A stretch of 64,000 bases of DNA. Origin: Acidipila rosea (lineage in GTDB: Bacteria > Acidobacteriota > Terriglobia > Terriglobales > Acidobacteriaceae). The notes under the pieces are model-generated. The model was not told the origin of the DNA, did no database searches, and was given only the letters and a program-made list of their open reading frames with translations. Of this stretch, positions 14,801-24,000 are shown in pieces. The DNA lies in contig NZ_SMGK01000001.1 of assembly GCF_004339725.1 (NCBI RefSeq), positions 930,001 to 994,000 on the forward strand, in the 5' to 3' direction. A program made the position numbers and the translations under genes. Within the stretch, counting starts at the first letter, position 1. Each line of letters opens with the position of its first letter.

Positions 14801-17105
14801 GTGCGGTCTCCTTTGTGCCGTAGTAGGCGGAGTTTTTATAGCCGTAGTAATCGTAGTAGGCGCCAGTGCGGCGCGTGAGACTGTTCAAAACGATTCCGAT
14901 GGTGGAACCGCCTTGTGTTTGCAATAAGGTCTGACTGCGATTGAGCGATTGGCGCTGAGTATAGTCGTACCTGGCGATCAAGAGTGTTGTATCCACCAGC
15001 CCACTCAGAAAGACGGAATCGGTGACTGGAAGTACAGGGGCGCCATCGAAGAGAATGAAGTCATATTCTGTCCTCCATTGCGCCAACAAGTCCTGCATCT
15101 GCGTTGATGCCAGAAGATCCGTCGGGTAGGGTGGAATCGGCCCTGCAGGAAGTACGTGCAGGGTAGGAACTTGCTTCAAGGGCGCCGTGGTTCCGGCGTC
15201 GAGATAGCTGTCAATCTGGCCGGCCAGTACTGAGCTCAGTCCAAGCGTGTCGGAAACATTGAAGCTTTTGTGCAGAGAGGGCCTTCTCAGGTCCGCATCC
15301 ACCAGCAGGACTCGCTTGCCTTGCTGGGCCAGCAGGATTGCCAGGTTGATGCTGAGTGTCGTCTTGCCCTCACCCTCAATCGAACTGGTAAGGAGAATGC
15401 TTTGGGGGGGGGAACCGCCACGCGAGAGCAGCAGCGAAGTGCGCAGAGCGCGAACTGCTTCAGTGTAGGCAGAGCGGGGTTCCTGAAGCGCCATAAAGTT
15501 AGACCCAGGCCCAGTGAGACCCTTACTCAGGGAGGATGGCAACTGCTTGCGATCATCCTGCGTGTACTTAGGCAGGATCCCGATGGGAAGTCCGCCTATA
15601 TAACCTTCGAGTTCGCTGACGTCCTGGATCTTATTGTCCATGACATCGGCGAGCAGAGCTCCGCAGCATCCGAGGAACAGTCCTCCGAGTAGAGAGCCAG
15701 CCAGCACGAGCGGAACATTGGGCTTTGCAGGCTTCGCGGGAACCCGTCCCGGATCGACGACCGTAATATTGGTCGAGCGCAGACCTTCGAGTACGCCAGC
15801 TTCTTTGAGGTGGTTAAGCAGCGTTTCGTAAAGGGTGCGGCTCTGATCCGCCTCTTGTCGGGCGATGGCGTACTCGATGCTTTTATCATTCATCGCATCA
15901 GCCTGCTTCTTCTCTTCGTCAAAGACTTTCTGTGTACTGTTCTCGACTCCCTGCGCGACTAAGTAGTCGTTCTGTGCACGCTCGGCAACGCGGTGGGTCT
16001 CAGCCTGGATCGCTTTCTGAATAGAATGCAAGTTTCCCTGCAACTCTTCGATTTTTGGATAGGCTGAGCCGAATTTTGCCGATAGCTCCCCGATCTGACC
16101 CTGTAGTGTGGCCTCCTGCAACCGGAGGTTCTGAATCAAATTAAGCGATGAGTTGACGCCTGGGGATGCGCCTGCAGTGATGGAGTTTCCAACGAGCCCC
16201 GAAATCAGCTCGCCATTTCCGCTTTTGATTGCCTGGTACAAGGCGCCTTTTTCGATACGGCTGCTCTGCGCCTGGGTGAGCGCGGTTGTTGCCTGCTCCA
16301 GCCGATCGAGAACGCTGCTATATGCCGGCGTTCTTCCAGTACCGTCGTCGCCCAGGGTGACAATGCCGGCCTTCTTCTGCAGCTCAACAACTCTAGCCTG
16401 CAGGTCTTCACTCTGCTTGCGGAGATCGGCGAGCTGGTTGGAGAGCCAGCCAGAGGCTTGGTTGGTCGCGTTGAAGCGTGTCTGGAAGGTGTAGTCGATG
16501 AGGGCCGCGGAGAGCGCATTCACAACAGCTGCTGCCGTATGAGGGTTCGAGCTCAAATAGGTGATCTGGATGAGGCGCGAACCAGAAACAGGCTTAACTG
16601 TGAGGTTGTGGCTGAACGCTTTGAGCATATGGCTAAGCTTGTGCGGCGAATCTTCAAGCGGAGCATTTGGGGGGTCGGCTGGGCCTTTGGGGGATACCAG
16701 GCCAAGCGCCCAGCCGATTGGATTGAACATTGGCTTGAAGTCCGGACTGGACTCTAAATGCAGCTCCTTGATGACCTTGAGGGCAAGCGTATCGGACTGC
16801 AGAATGTTGGCTTCCGTCTCCATGGTGATGTTCGCATCAAGCGCATCACCGCCAGCCCCGCCGTTTCCTGAGACGTCGAGACCTAGCGAGTCGGCCGGGG
16901 TCTTCTGTACCTGCACCTCGCCGGTGACTTCGTATCGCCGCGTGCTGAGCAGGCAATAAAGGATTGCAGCACCAAAAAGAACCAGCGTTGTGCCGTATAC
17001 AACGGAGCGGCGACGCCGCAATAATGCCCATAAGCCTTTGATCGTGAGCTCCCCATCAAGGGAGTTCTGGGCGAAGTTGGCTTGTGATCCGGTCAGTGCT
17101 TTCAT
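14787..17105 (-). CDS. Polysaccharide copolymerase with bacterial tyrosine kinase domain (Wzc-like)
   Basis: A 772-aa inner-membrane protein controlling chain length and export. It has a Wzz domain with a first membrane helix near 34-54, a long periplasmic coiled-coil region, a second helix near 480-505 (VPLVLAGSLLGGLFLG), then a cytoplasmic BY-kinase. Motifs: Walker A SSIEGEGKTT (574-583), Walker A' VLLVDADLRRP (599-609), and Walker B-like FILFDGAP (683-690). In the last, the usual DTPP is DGAP. The tail carries seven tyrosines between 750 and 762, the expected autophosphorylation cluster. It is the first gene of the operon; a small hairpin (17124-17143) precedes its start. Confidence 0.92.
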   Translation of the reverse strand: MKALTGSQANFAQNSLDGELTIKGLWALLRRRRSVVYGTTLVLFGAAILYCLLSTRRYEVTGEVQVQKTPADSLGLDVSGNGGAGGDALDANITMETEANILQSDTLALKVIKELHLESSPDFKPMFNPIGWALGLVSPKGPADPPNAPLEDSPHKLSHMLKAFSHNLTVKPVSGSRLIQITYLSSNPHTAAAVVNALSAALIDYTFQTRFNATNQASGWLSNQLADLRKQSEDLQARVVELQKKAGIVTLGDDGTGRTPAYSSVLDRLEQATTALTQAQSSRIEKGALYQAIKSGNGELISGLVGNSITAGASPGVNSSLNLIQNLRLQEATLQGQIGELSAKFGSAYPKIEELQGNLHSIQKAIQAETHRVAERAQNDYLVAQGVENSTQKVFDEEKKQADAMNDKSIEYAIARQEADQSRTLYETLLNHLKEAGVLEGLRSTNITVVDPGRVPAKPAKPNVPLVLAGSLLGGLFLGCCGALLADVMDNKIQDVSELEGYIGGLPIGILPKYTQDDRKQLPSSLSKGLTGPGSNFMALQEPRSAYTEAVRALRTSLLLSRGGSPPQSILLTSSIEGEGKTTLSINLAILLAQQGKRVLLVDADLRRPSLHKSFNVSDTLGLSSVLAGQIDSYLDAGTTAPLKQVPTLHVLPAGPIPPYPTDLLASTQMQDLLAQWRTEYDFILFDGAPVLPVTDSVFLSGLVDTTLLIARYDYTQRQSLNRSQTLLQTQGGSTIGIVLNSLTRRTGAYYDYYGYKNSAYYGTKETARENA

Positions 17106-17538
17106 GATTTATCCAGGTCTCGGCGACACTCGGAGGAGTGCCGCTGTCATTTCTGTAATCTTCTAAGGCTTAAGGCAAAAGCAGGGCCACTCCGTGCATC
17201 GCCTCCTTTTTTCTACGAAACATGATTTAAATTCATTAGTTACAACAGGAAAGTGGTCGAGAGGTGGTGAAACTCCCTTCTTGTCAGCTGTTTTCAACAC
17301 CCTGGGGACAATTTCAGCGGGTAATTGCTATCCCTTATGCATTCCGCTGCATACCTGGTTGAGGATCAAGCCCATTTGTCCGGAAAGAAAGAGGAAAAGA
17401 CGCCATCTGTCATATGGAATCAGATCTGCAGCTGACGATGAGGTTCTTTTTACCTGAGAAGGCCGATGTGGCTAAGCCACTCATCACCAGGGGTGCGCAC
17501 AGCTTTGCGCATAAAGGACAAGTTGAATCGGAGCCCGC
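17106..17538. other. Divergent promoter region of the polysaccharide locus
   Basis: About 430 bp between the divergent wzc-like and GT4 genes. CGACACTC (17124-17131) pairs with GAGTGCCG (17136-17143), one G-U pair included, in the leader of the wzc-like transcript. Around 17205-17250 the sequence is AT-rich and promoter-like. An open frame at 17194-17457 has no family features and is not called. Confidence 0.45.
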
Positions 17539-18681
17539 ATGACGACCCAAGCAAAAATCTTACTCGTTGGCAATTACGCACTGGACGGACAACAGAGCAT
17601 GAAGCGTTATGCTGAGTTCCTGAAGCGCGAGTTGGCGGCGCGAGGATACCGGGTTGAGCTGTTAGAACCCAGTGTTACTTTAGGCGGGCTTGCATCGCCA
17701 AAGAATCCGCTATCAAAATGGCTGGGATTGGCGGATAAGTTTCTCCTGTTTCCGCGTACTTTACGAAAGCGTGCAAGGGAGTTTGATCTTGTTCATATTT
17801 GCGATCACTCCAATGCGCCGTATCTCAAGTATGTATCGGCAACTCCTAATGTGATTACCTGCCATGACGTTATGGGAATCAGGAGTGCCCTTCAGCACTA
17901 CCCGGAGAACCCAACAGTACCAAGTGCGCGGTTGCTACGTAGGATGCAGTGGATCGTCGACGGTCTCAAGTCTGCAAAGTGTGTGATCTGCATTTCCCGC
18001 AAGACAGAAGAGGAGCTACTGACGCTTCTCGAGAGGCGCCCTCCTTTGCAGCGAGTGATTCATCATTCGCTGAACTGGAACTATCAGAAGATGAGTGTGG
18101 AAGAGGCAGCTCCTATCCTTCACAAACTCGGTCTAGCTCCGAAAGCGCGATACCTGCTTCATGTGGGAGGAAATCAGTGGTACAAGAACCGATTAGGGGT
18201 CCTGCGAATCTTCAAGGAATTGCGTAAGGTTCCCTCGTTTCAAGGTGTCACGCTGGTTATGGCAGGGAAGTCCTGGACTCCTGAGATGCGTGCCTTTGTT
18301 TCACAAGAGGCTCTTCAGGGAGTGATTGAACTCGTGAGCCCCAGCAACGAGCAGGTGCAGGCTCTCTACTCGGGAGCGCAAGCATTACTATTTCCTTCGT
18401 TCCACGAAGGCTTCGGTTGGCCGATACTGGAAGCTCAGGCTTGCGGTTGCCCGGTCATCACATCCAACCGAGATCCAATGCGCGAAATAGCCGGCGCAGG
18501 CGCTGTGTTAATTGATCCCGCCGATCCGGTCTCTGCGGCAAGAGAGATCGCTCTCAGGCTAAGAAATCAGGATCAACTTGTAAAAGATGGTTTCGTGAAC
18601 ATCTCGCGGTTCTCAAAAGATGCGATGATCAATTCCTATCTTGAGACATATGAAGAAGTGTTGCAGGGGGCTAAAGCCTGA
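17539..18681 (+). CDS. Glycosyltransferase family 4
   Basis: A 380-aa GT-B glycosyltransferase. The first strand (AKILLVGNYALDGQQSMKRYAEFL) is typical of GT4. NVITCHDVMGIRSA lies near residue 117. YLLHVGGNQWYKNR starts the C-terminal Rossmann domain (about 195), and LFPSFHEGFGWPILEAQACG near 290-309 is the nucleotide-sugar EX7E motif. It acts in the cytoplasm on a nucleotide-sugar donor; the linkage is unknown. ATG has GGAG upstream. It opens the divergent side of the polysaccharide locus, and its 3' end overlaps the convergent GT4 gene by 11 bp. Confidence 0.88.
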   Translation: MTTQAKILLVGNYALDGQQSMKRYAEFLKRELAARGYRVELLEPSVTLGGLASPKNPLSKWLGLADKFLLFPRTLRKRAREFDLVHICDHSNAPYLKYVSATPNVITCHDVMGIRSALQHYPENPTVPSARLLRRMQWIVDGLKSAKCVICISRKTEEELLTLLERRPPLQRVIHHSLNWNYQKMSVEEAAPILHKLGLAPKARYLLHVGGNQWYKNRLGVLRIFKELRKVPSFQGVTLVMAGKSWTPEMRAFVSQEALQGVIELVSPSNEQVQALYSGAQALLFPSFHEGFGWPILEAQACGCPVITSNRDPMREIAGAGAVLIDPADPVSAAREIALRLRNQDQLVKDGFVNISRFSKDAMINSYLETYEEVLQGAKA

Positions 18682-19774
18682 TATATTCCCCTGCTTCAGA
18701 GTTCTGAACTTCAAAGGCGGCAAAGTATCCTTTGCGTGCGGCCTCTGGGCTGTACTTCTCGTGGACCATGGCCCGCGCTGCAAGAGACAAACTGTGGCGT
18801 CGCTCGGAGTCGGATAGTAATGCAACGAGCTTCTGACGGAGATCCTGCGCGTCTCCGACTTTGAACAATGCGGCGGCGCGGCCGCCTCCTGATATTTCCT
18901 CGTGGACCGGCAGATCGCTGAAGATACTCGGAACGCCATGCGACATGCACTCCAGTGAGACGATCGGTAGCCCCTCGGGACCGTAGGAAGGATTGATGAA
19001 GATGTCGGCGCTCCTATAGTAGGGTGCCGTTTCACTACAGAAACCCTTGAACTGCACGTCCAGTCCTTGAGCGAGCTGCATGAGTTCATCTCTGTAACTG
19101 CCATCGCCTAGCACGGTAAGTCGAACATCGGGAAGTCCTCTCATCGCTTCGAGAATCAACTGCAGACCTTTGTACTTCTCGAGTCTGCCCACATAGAGCA
19201 GGCTGGCGGGTGAATTTAGTTTGTCTCTCTGCACTTTTTCGGAGGGGAAGATATTTACCCAGTTAGGAACCACTGTTACCCGGTCAGCTGGAACTATGCC
19301 GCATACCGTCTTTTCAACGGCCTCGGAGACACAGATGACTCGCGTCGCAAAATGGATGAAATAGCGGCAAAAAAGCCGAGGAAAATATCTGGCTGGACTG
19401 CGGTACCACTTGTAAAGGTCAGTCTCGAAAGGGCCGTGCCGGGTGCAGACGGTATCGCGCCCAAGGATTCGAGCCGGCAGCAGGATAAGAGTCTCGAGAT
19501 ATCCATTTACCTGCACAACATCGATCCTGTAGCGGAGGACCAGATAAGGCACCACACATAGCGTCAGCAGGAAGCGAAGTCCCTTCGCCCACCCCGCAAC
19601 GAGGGGTATACACACAACTTTAACGCCCTTGCTGCGAAGGCGCTCTGCCAGCTCAGTCAGAGCGCAGACCGCGAAAAGAGTAGCTTGGCCTTGCAGTAGT
19701 GAGGTCAGTGATTCAACGTATGCCTCGACACCGCCGTATGGCGATCCAATATCGATGATGAGTATCTTTTTCAA
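18671..19774 (-). CDS. Glycosyltransferase family 4
   Basis: A GT-B glycosyltransferase of about 367 aa. It opens KKILIIDIGSPYGGVEAYVESL, and LYVGRLEKYKGLQLILEA begins the donor-binding domain. The EX7E motif reads FINPSYGPEGLPIVSLECMSHGVP. It is related in layout to, but not closely similar to, the convergent GT4. The start is uncertain: the frame runs up to a TTG at 19819, but family members begin right at KKILIID, so TTG at 19774 is preferred; neither has a good ribosome site. It overlaps the 3' end of its convergent neighbour by 11 bp and its 5' end faces the GT2 gene. Confidence 0.82.
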   Translation of the reverse strand: MKKILIIDIGSPYGGVEAYVESLTSLLQGQATLFAVCALTELAERLRSKGVKVVCIPLVAGWAKGLRFLLTLCVVPYLVLRYRIDVVQVNGYLETLILLPARILGRDTVCTRHGPFETDLYKWYRSPARYFPRLFCRYFIHFATRVICVSEAVEKTVCGIVPADRVTVVPNWVNIFPSEKVQRDKLNSPASLLYVGRLEKYKGLQLILEAMRGLPDVRLTVLGDGSYRDELMQLAQGLDVQFKGFCSETAPYYRSADIFINPSYGPEGLPIVSLECMSHGVPSIFSDLPVHEEISGGGRAAALFKVGDAQDLRQKLVALLSDSERRHSLSLAARAMVHEKYSPEAARKGYFAAFEVQNSEAGEYIRL

Positions 19775-19855
19775 GGACAGTTCACATTTCCATGACTGAC
19801 ATATGCAACTCAAGTTCAAATTGACAGGTGCTGGTATTTCTTTAATGCTTAGTTC

Positions 19856-20731
19856 ATGCCAAGGTTTTCATTGATCGTTGCGACCAAGGGGCGCACGGAT
19901 GAGTTGGAGCGCCTGCTTCAATCTCTGGCCCATCAGGACGGCTACAAGGACTTTGAGTTGATTGTGGTCGATCAAAATCCTGATGATCGGCTGGTTCCTG
20001 TTCTCTCCAGGTTCTCTCAGGATATCAACTGCTCCCATCTGCGTTGTGGTCCTGGGGTATCGAAGGCGCGCAATATGGGCTTGTCGGCCTGCAGGGGCGA
20101 GCTGATCGCATTTCCCGATGACGACTGTTGGTATCCGCCGGAAACTCTGAAGAATATCGACAGCTGGTTTACCGGGAATCCTGGTTACGGCATCCTCAGC
20201 GTTACCGTTCGTGATGAGGATGGAGTAAAAAGCGCGAACAAGTGGAAGGCAGAAAGCTGCGATCTGGCTCCGATCAATATCTTTCGCACTTCTGCAACGT
20301 ACACCTTCTTTGTTCGCAGCAGCGACTGGAAGAGAAGAGTGTTTTTCGATGAAACGCTTGGGCCAGCCTCCGGTACGCTGTTCGGATCAGGAGAAGACAC
20401 GGATTTCGTTCTGAGCCTTATGTCCAAGGGAGTGCGTGGACGATTTACCTCGGTATGGCATGTGGGCCATCCACGGCGCGATATGTTCAGTGGACATATC
20501 AAGCGTGAACGCGCCTTGAGCTACGGTATGGGCATGGGCAGGGTTCTTCGCAAGCACTCTCTGCTAATGCTGGGAGGTGCACTATTTGGCTTCGATCTCT
20601 TTCGTACATTCAAGGGGCTGCTCACCGGCAGAGCAAACGCCGGCATTCTATGTTGGGCTCATGGCCAAGGCATCTTGAGAGGGTATCTCGCCAAGGCACC
20701 CCGGCCATCTGCCGCTGTTCAAGCCGCTTGA
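19856..20731 (+). CDS. Glycosyltransferase family 2
   Basis: A 291-aa GT-A enzyme. It opens FSLIVATKGRTDELERLLQSL. DFELIVVDQNPDDR follows, then ELIAFPDDDCWYPPETL with the DDD metal motif near residue 85, and SGEDTDFVLSLMSKG with the ED acceptor motif near 183. C-terminal residues 235-270 contain a hydrophobic stretch (LMLGGALFGFDLFRTFKGLL), suggesting membrane association. It is the last gene of the polysaccharide cluster on this strand and is followed by two perfect hairpins before the convergent GH54 gene. The upstream ribosome site is weak. Confidence 0.87.
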   Translation: MPRFSLIVATKGRTDELERLLQSLAHQDGYKDFELIVVDQNPDDRLVPVLSRFSQDINCSHLRCGPGVSKARNMGLSACRGELIAFPDDDCWYPPETLKNIDSWFTGNPGYGILSVTVRDEDGVKSANKWKAESCDLAPINIFRTSATYTFFVRSSDWKRRVFFDETLGPASGTLFGSGEDTDFVLSLMSKGVRGRFTSVWHVGHPRRDMFSGHIKRERALSYGMGMGRVLRKHSLLMLGGALFGFDLFRTFKGLLTGRANAGILCWAHGQGILRGYLAKAPRPSAAVQAA

Positions 20732-20967
20732 ACGATGGAGAATCTAGATTTTCTCTTCCGGGGTATTCTGCGGAGCGGTAACTAGAGAACCGAGCACAAG
20801 CGCGGGAGCCGCTACTCTTGAAGACGACCTCAATCTGACGAGCGTCGTAATTTGCCGTGGCGGATGGTTCCGCTCGACGGGTAATAATACAACCGACAAT
20901 TACCACAGCACGTTCTTTTAGCTTCTGCCCCTGCCGCCTGTACGCCCGCTTCCTTTCTACAGCCTGA

Positions 20968-20996
20968 TTAACAGCACGGACACTTCGTGCTGTTAA
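20968..20996. terminator. Perfect 11-bp hairpin
   Basis: TTAACAGCACG (20968-20978) pairs exactly with CGTGCTGTTAA (20986-20996) around a seven-base loop. The stem is A/T-ended, so a few T residues follow on each strand, allowing bidirectional termination. Confidence 0.6.
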
Positions 20997-21028
20997 TGCA
21001 CTCCAGTGGATGAGCTTGCGCTGCCACA

Positions 21029-21062
21029 GTCACTGGCGCTCATCGACGTGAGCGCCAGTGAC
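21029..21062. terminator. Perfect 14-bp hairpin
   Basis: GTCACTGGCGCTCA (21029-21042) pairs exactly with TGAGCGCCAGTGAC (21049-21062) around a six-base loop, ending 15 bp from the stop of the GH54 gene. Probably its terminator, although no T-run follows. Confidence 0.55.
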
Positions 21063-21076
21063 AACTCCACGTGGCC

Positions 21077-24000
21077 CTAATGAGTTCTCCTGTGATACCG
21101 GTTGGGCGCGCCGGGTGTGGGAACGTCGTCGGTGATTTGAGCGCCGACGGCGTGCGGCTGGGTCAAGGCTTTCTTGAAGGTGATGCCGGTGCCGGAGACC
21201 TGTGCCCCGGCCCGATGCACACGAGTGAGGGGTGCTTTGACGGTGATGGAGGGGATGCCCCAAGGTGTGATGGAGGCAATGACTGCCGTCTCGGAGTTCG
21301 CGCCGTTGTCGATAGTGATGGTCTCACCATCGCTGAAGCCGGTTATGCCGGTGACAGGGATTACGGTCGCGTTCGGCTCAGAGGCGGCGTGCAGGGTGGT
21401 GGCCCCGGCGGTGCCCACCGTCGCGATGACGGCGGTTTCGAGGTCCGCGCCCGGGTCAATCCGTACCGTCTGGCCAGCGTCAAAGCCATCTACGCTGGAA
21501 ACTTTGACGTTGGTGGCGCCAGCGGCTGAGGCGACTGACAGCGTGGCAGTGGCCTGCGTCAGGAAGTCCGAGCAGTTGCTGCTGGTGTCTGCTCCGTCGG
21601 GGAAGCGGCCCGCGCTGGCGGTAGTGGCCCGAGACGAAGAGGACGAGTCAGAACCTCCAGCCGTTCCGGGCGCTGGTGCAAAGCAGCCGCTCTTTCCAAT
21701 CCCAGAAATTCCCTGGTAACCTTCGGCAGCCCATGGGTCGACGAGGCCGCCGTAGTTGAGGCTGTCGACGACGAGGCCCGCAGCGTCGCGCAGCACCATG
21801 CTGCCCTCTCTGACGGAGATGGTGCGACCAAATAAGGGAGAGAGGGTTACGAGTTCCGGGCCCCCGAACCACTGGTCAGGCGCTGGCTTGCCCTGATAGC
21901 CCGCGGTCGTGACTGCGACGTCGCGCACAACCGCCTGGATCTCATGGTCTTTGATCAGTGGCCGGTCAAGGGTAATGCCTGTACCTAGCGCCTGAACGGG
22001 CTCGTTGCTGGAATGCGCGAAGGCTGTCGCCGGTTTGAAGCTAACTCCAGTTCCGCGATCGCTGAAAGGAAGATTAGCCGCATGTTGGAACTTGAGGGGG
22101 GTGGTCAGGTCGAGGCCCGTTCCCGGAGATACGACCCACTCATCGCGAATATGCGCGTGGGCGAGGGCTGGTGTGAAATCGATGGCGGAACCGCCCTGTT
22201 CCCCAGCGGCGATAGCTGTGACAGTCACGAATTCCTTGCTCGCGGGGGTTCCAACTGTGATCCTGTCGCCGACGGCGAAACCATCATCACGGCGGACTTT
22301 AATGCGGGTTGCGCCCGCGCTTGCATTGGCCGCGAGATTGGTCTGGCTCGCCTTGGTGCCGACGTGCTTGACGGTGACGGTCTCGATCCCATGACCTGCG
22401 CTGTCAATGTCAAGCCTGATTTTGTCACCGGTCGAGATATCGGAGACCGACGTTACCTTGATGTTGGTCGCACCGGCAGGCGCCTCAGCCGCCAGATAAG
22501 CCTGGGTTCCTGGCTTGCCGACCGCTGTTACCGTAGCGACCTCGTAACGCTCCCGGGTTCTTGCGACAGCGGGGTAAGTTGCGCCATAGCCCAAGGCGAT
22601 TTTTTCACCGACCACAAAGCCGGATACGCTGGCGACAGGCACATTCGTCGAGCCGGCCGGAATTGTGATCACCGGCCCGTCGGGAAGAGGTTGCCACAAT
22701 GTCGTATGGTTGCTGGCCGCGGTGCCGAGGCTGGCAATCTTGCGGGTCTCTACATCGGAGCCGCTGCCGATGCTGACGCTATCGCCGGCGGACATGCCGG
22801 TGGTGCTTCTGACGTGAATAGTGGTATCGCCTGCACGCGCAGGAACCGACAGCCCGGAGTTGGAGAGACCGAGCAGGTAGAAGCCGCCTTTCGCAAGCCT
22901 GGTTCCGGCCGGAATCTTGACGGTTGAGAAGATGGCCTGCTGGGCCGGATGCTCGGTCAGGCTCCAGTTGGATATATTCAGGCTCTGCGAGCCGGCGTTG
23001 TAAAGCTCAATGAAGGAATCTGTCGGGTTGGCGGGAGAGCCGGAACTAATGCGGAACTCATTAATCCTGACCGGGCTCACATTGCGCACTTTTTCGATCG
23101 CTGTATCGGAGTATTGGGCCCCGCTCATCGAATCGGTCCATGCAACGTTCCCGACCAGGTCACCGTTGAAAGACGCCGGACCCGAGGTCACCTTGAACGT
23201 CGCGCTTACGCTTGCACCTGGGGCGACAGGATCAGCGAACGTCTTTGCCGTCTCGGTGGTGCCCGGGATGAAGGACGTCCACTGTTTGTCGGGCACTGCA
23301 ATACTCAACCTGACACTCTTTGCGGGCGTACTCATGGTGTTTGTAAAGGTCACGGTAGTCTCCTCCGAGGATCCCGGAGAAAATTTCTGGAGTCCTGGCG
23401 GAGTGGCAGTAGCTGACGCGGGCGCAAGGCTCAACCGCGGCATGCCATAACCGGCGGCCACTACGTTGGCCTGCACTCGTTGATCAGTCGTGTCGCTTGG
23501 GAAGGTGCCTGCGGCCGTCATAGCGCCTTCATAGAAGGTACCCTGCGAGCCGTTGCTATTATCGCCGCCATTGCCCATCAGGATCGCTCCCTGCTTGCGC
23601 ATCGGGTCATAGGTGGCATCGACGCGCGGTCCATCGAACATGACTCTCAATGCACCCCGCTGCGCGTCGCCTCCCATGGAGGTCCAATGGTGCGGTTCGC
23701 CTTTTGCCATAGCGGTCACGAATCGCCAGGAGATGTTCGGGAGATTTGCGCATAGCTTGGAGCCATCCGAGTTGACGCAGCCGACTAGATTATTTTCCTG
23801 ATCGGTCATGACCCAAGGACCCGAGGGATTTCCGTGATACCACCAGGGAGCGTCGCCGAAGTAGGTAGTCTCCATGGTGCCGTTGTCGTCGTCTCGGCTA
23901 TCGATCTCGGCATTGCCGTAGTCGAAGCAGCAGCCGGAGTTGAAGTGCAGACCGTTGATGACCCAGTATTGCCCTTCCGCCTGATCGTCGACCGCTGTGC

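Larger units (their letters stand above)
20732..21076. other. Intergenic region between convergent GT2 and GH54 genes
   Basis: About 345 bp with no credible coding frame. Its right half carries two separate perfect hairpins (listed individually), consistent with a transcription-stop region between convergent genes. Confidence 0.5.

Noticed and set aside
17194-17457. An 87-aa plus-strand frame in the divergent polysaccharide promoter region
   Set aside because: The composition is not protein-like, there is no ribosome site, and it covers the region expected to hold promoters.
22013-22927. A 304-aa plus-strand frame inside the GH54 gene
   Set aside because: It is a shadow of a GC-rich coding region in the opposite direction; the minus strand has a clear enzyme and repeats.
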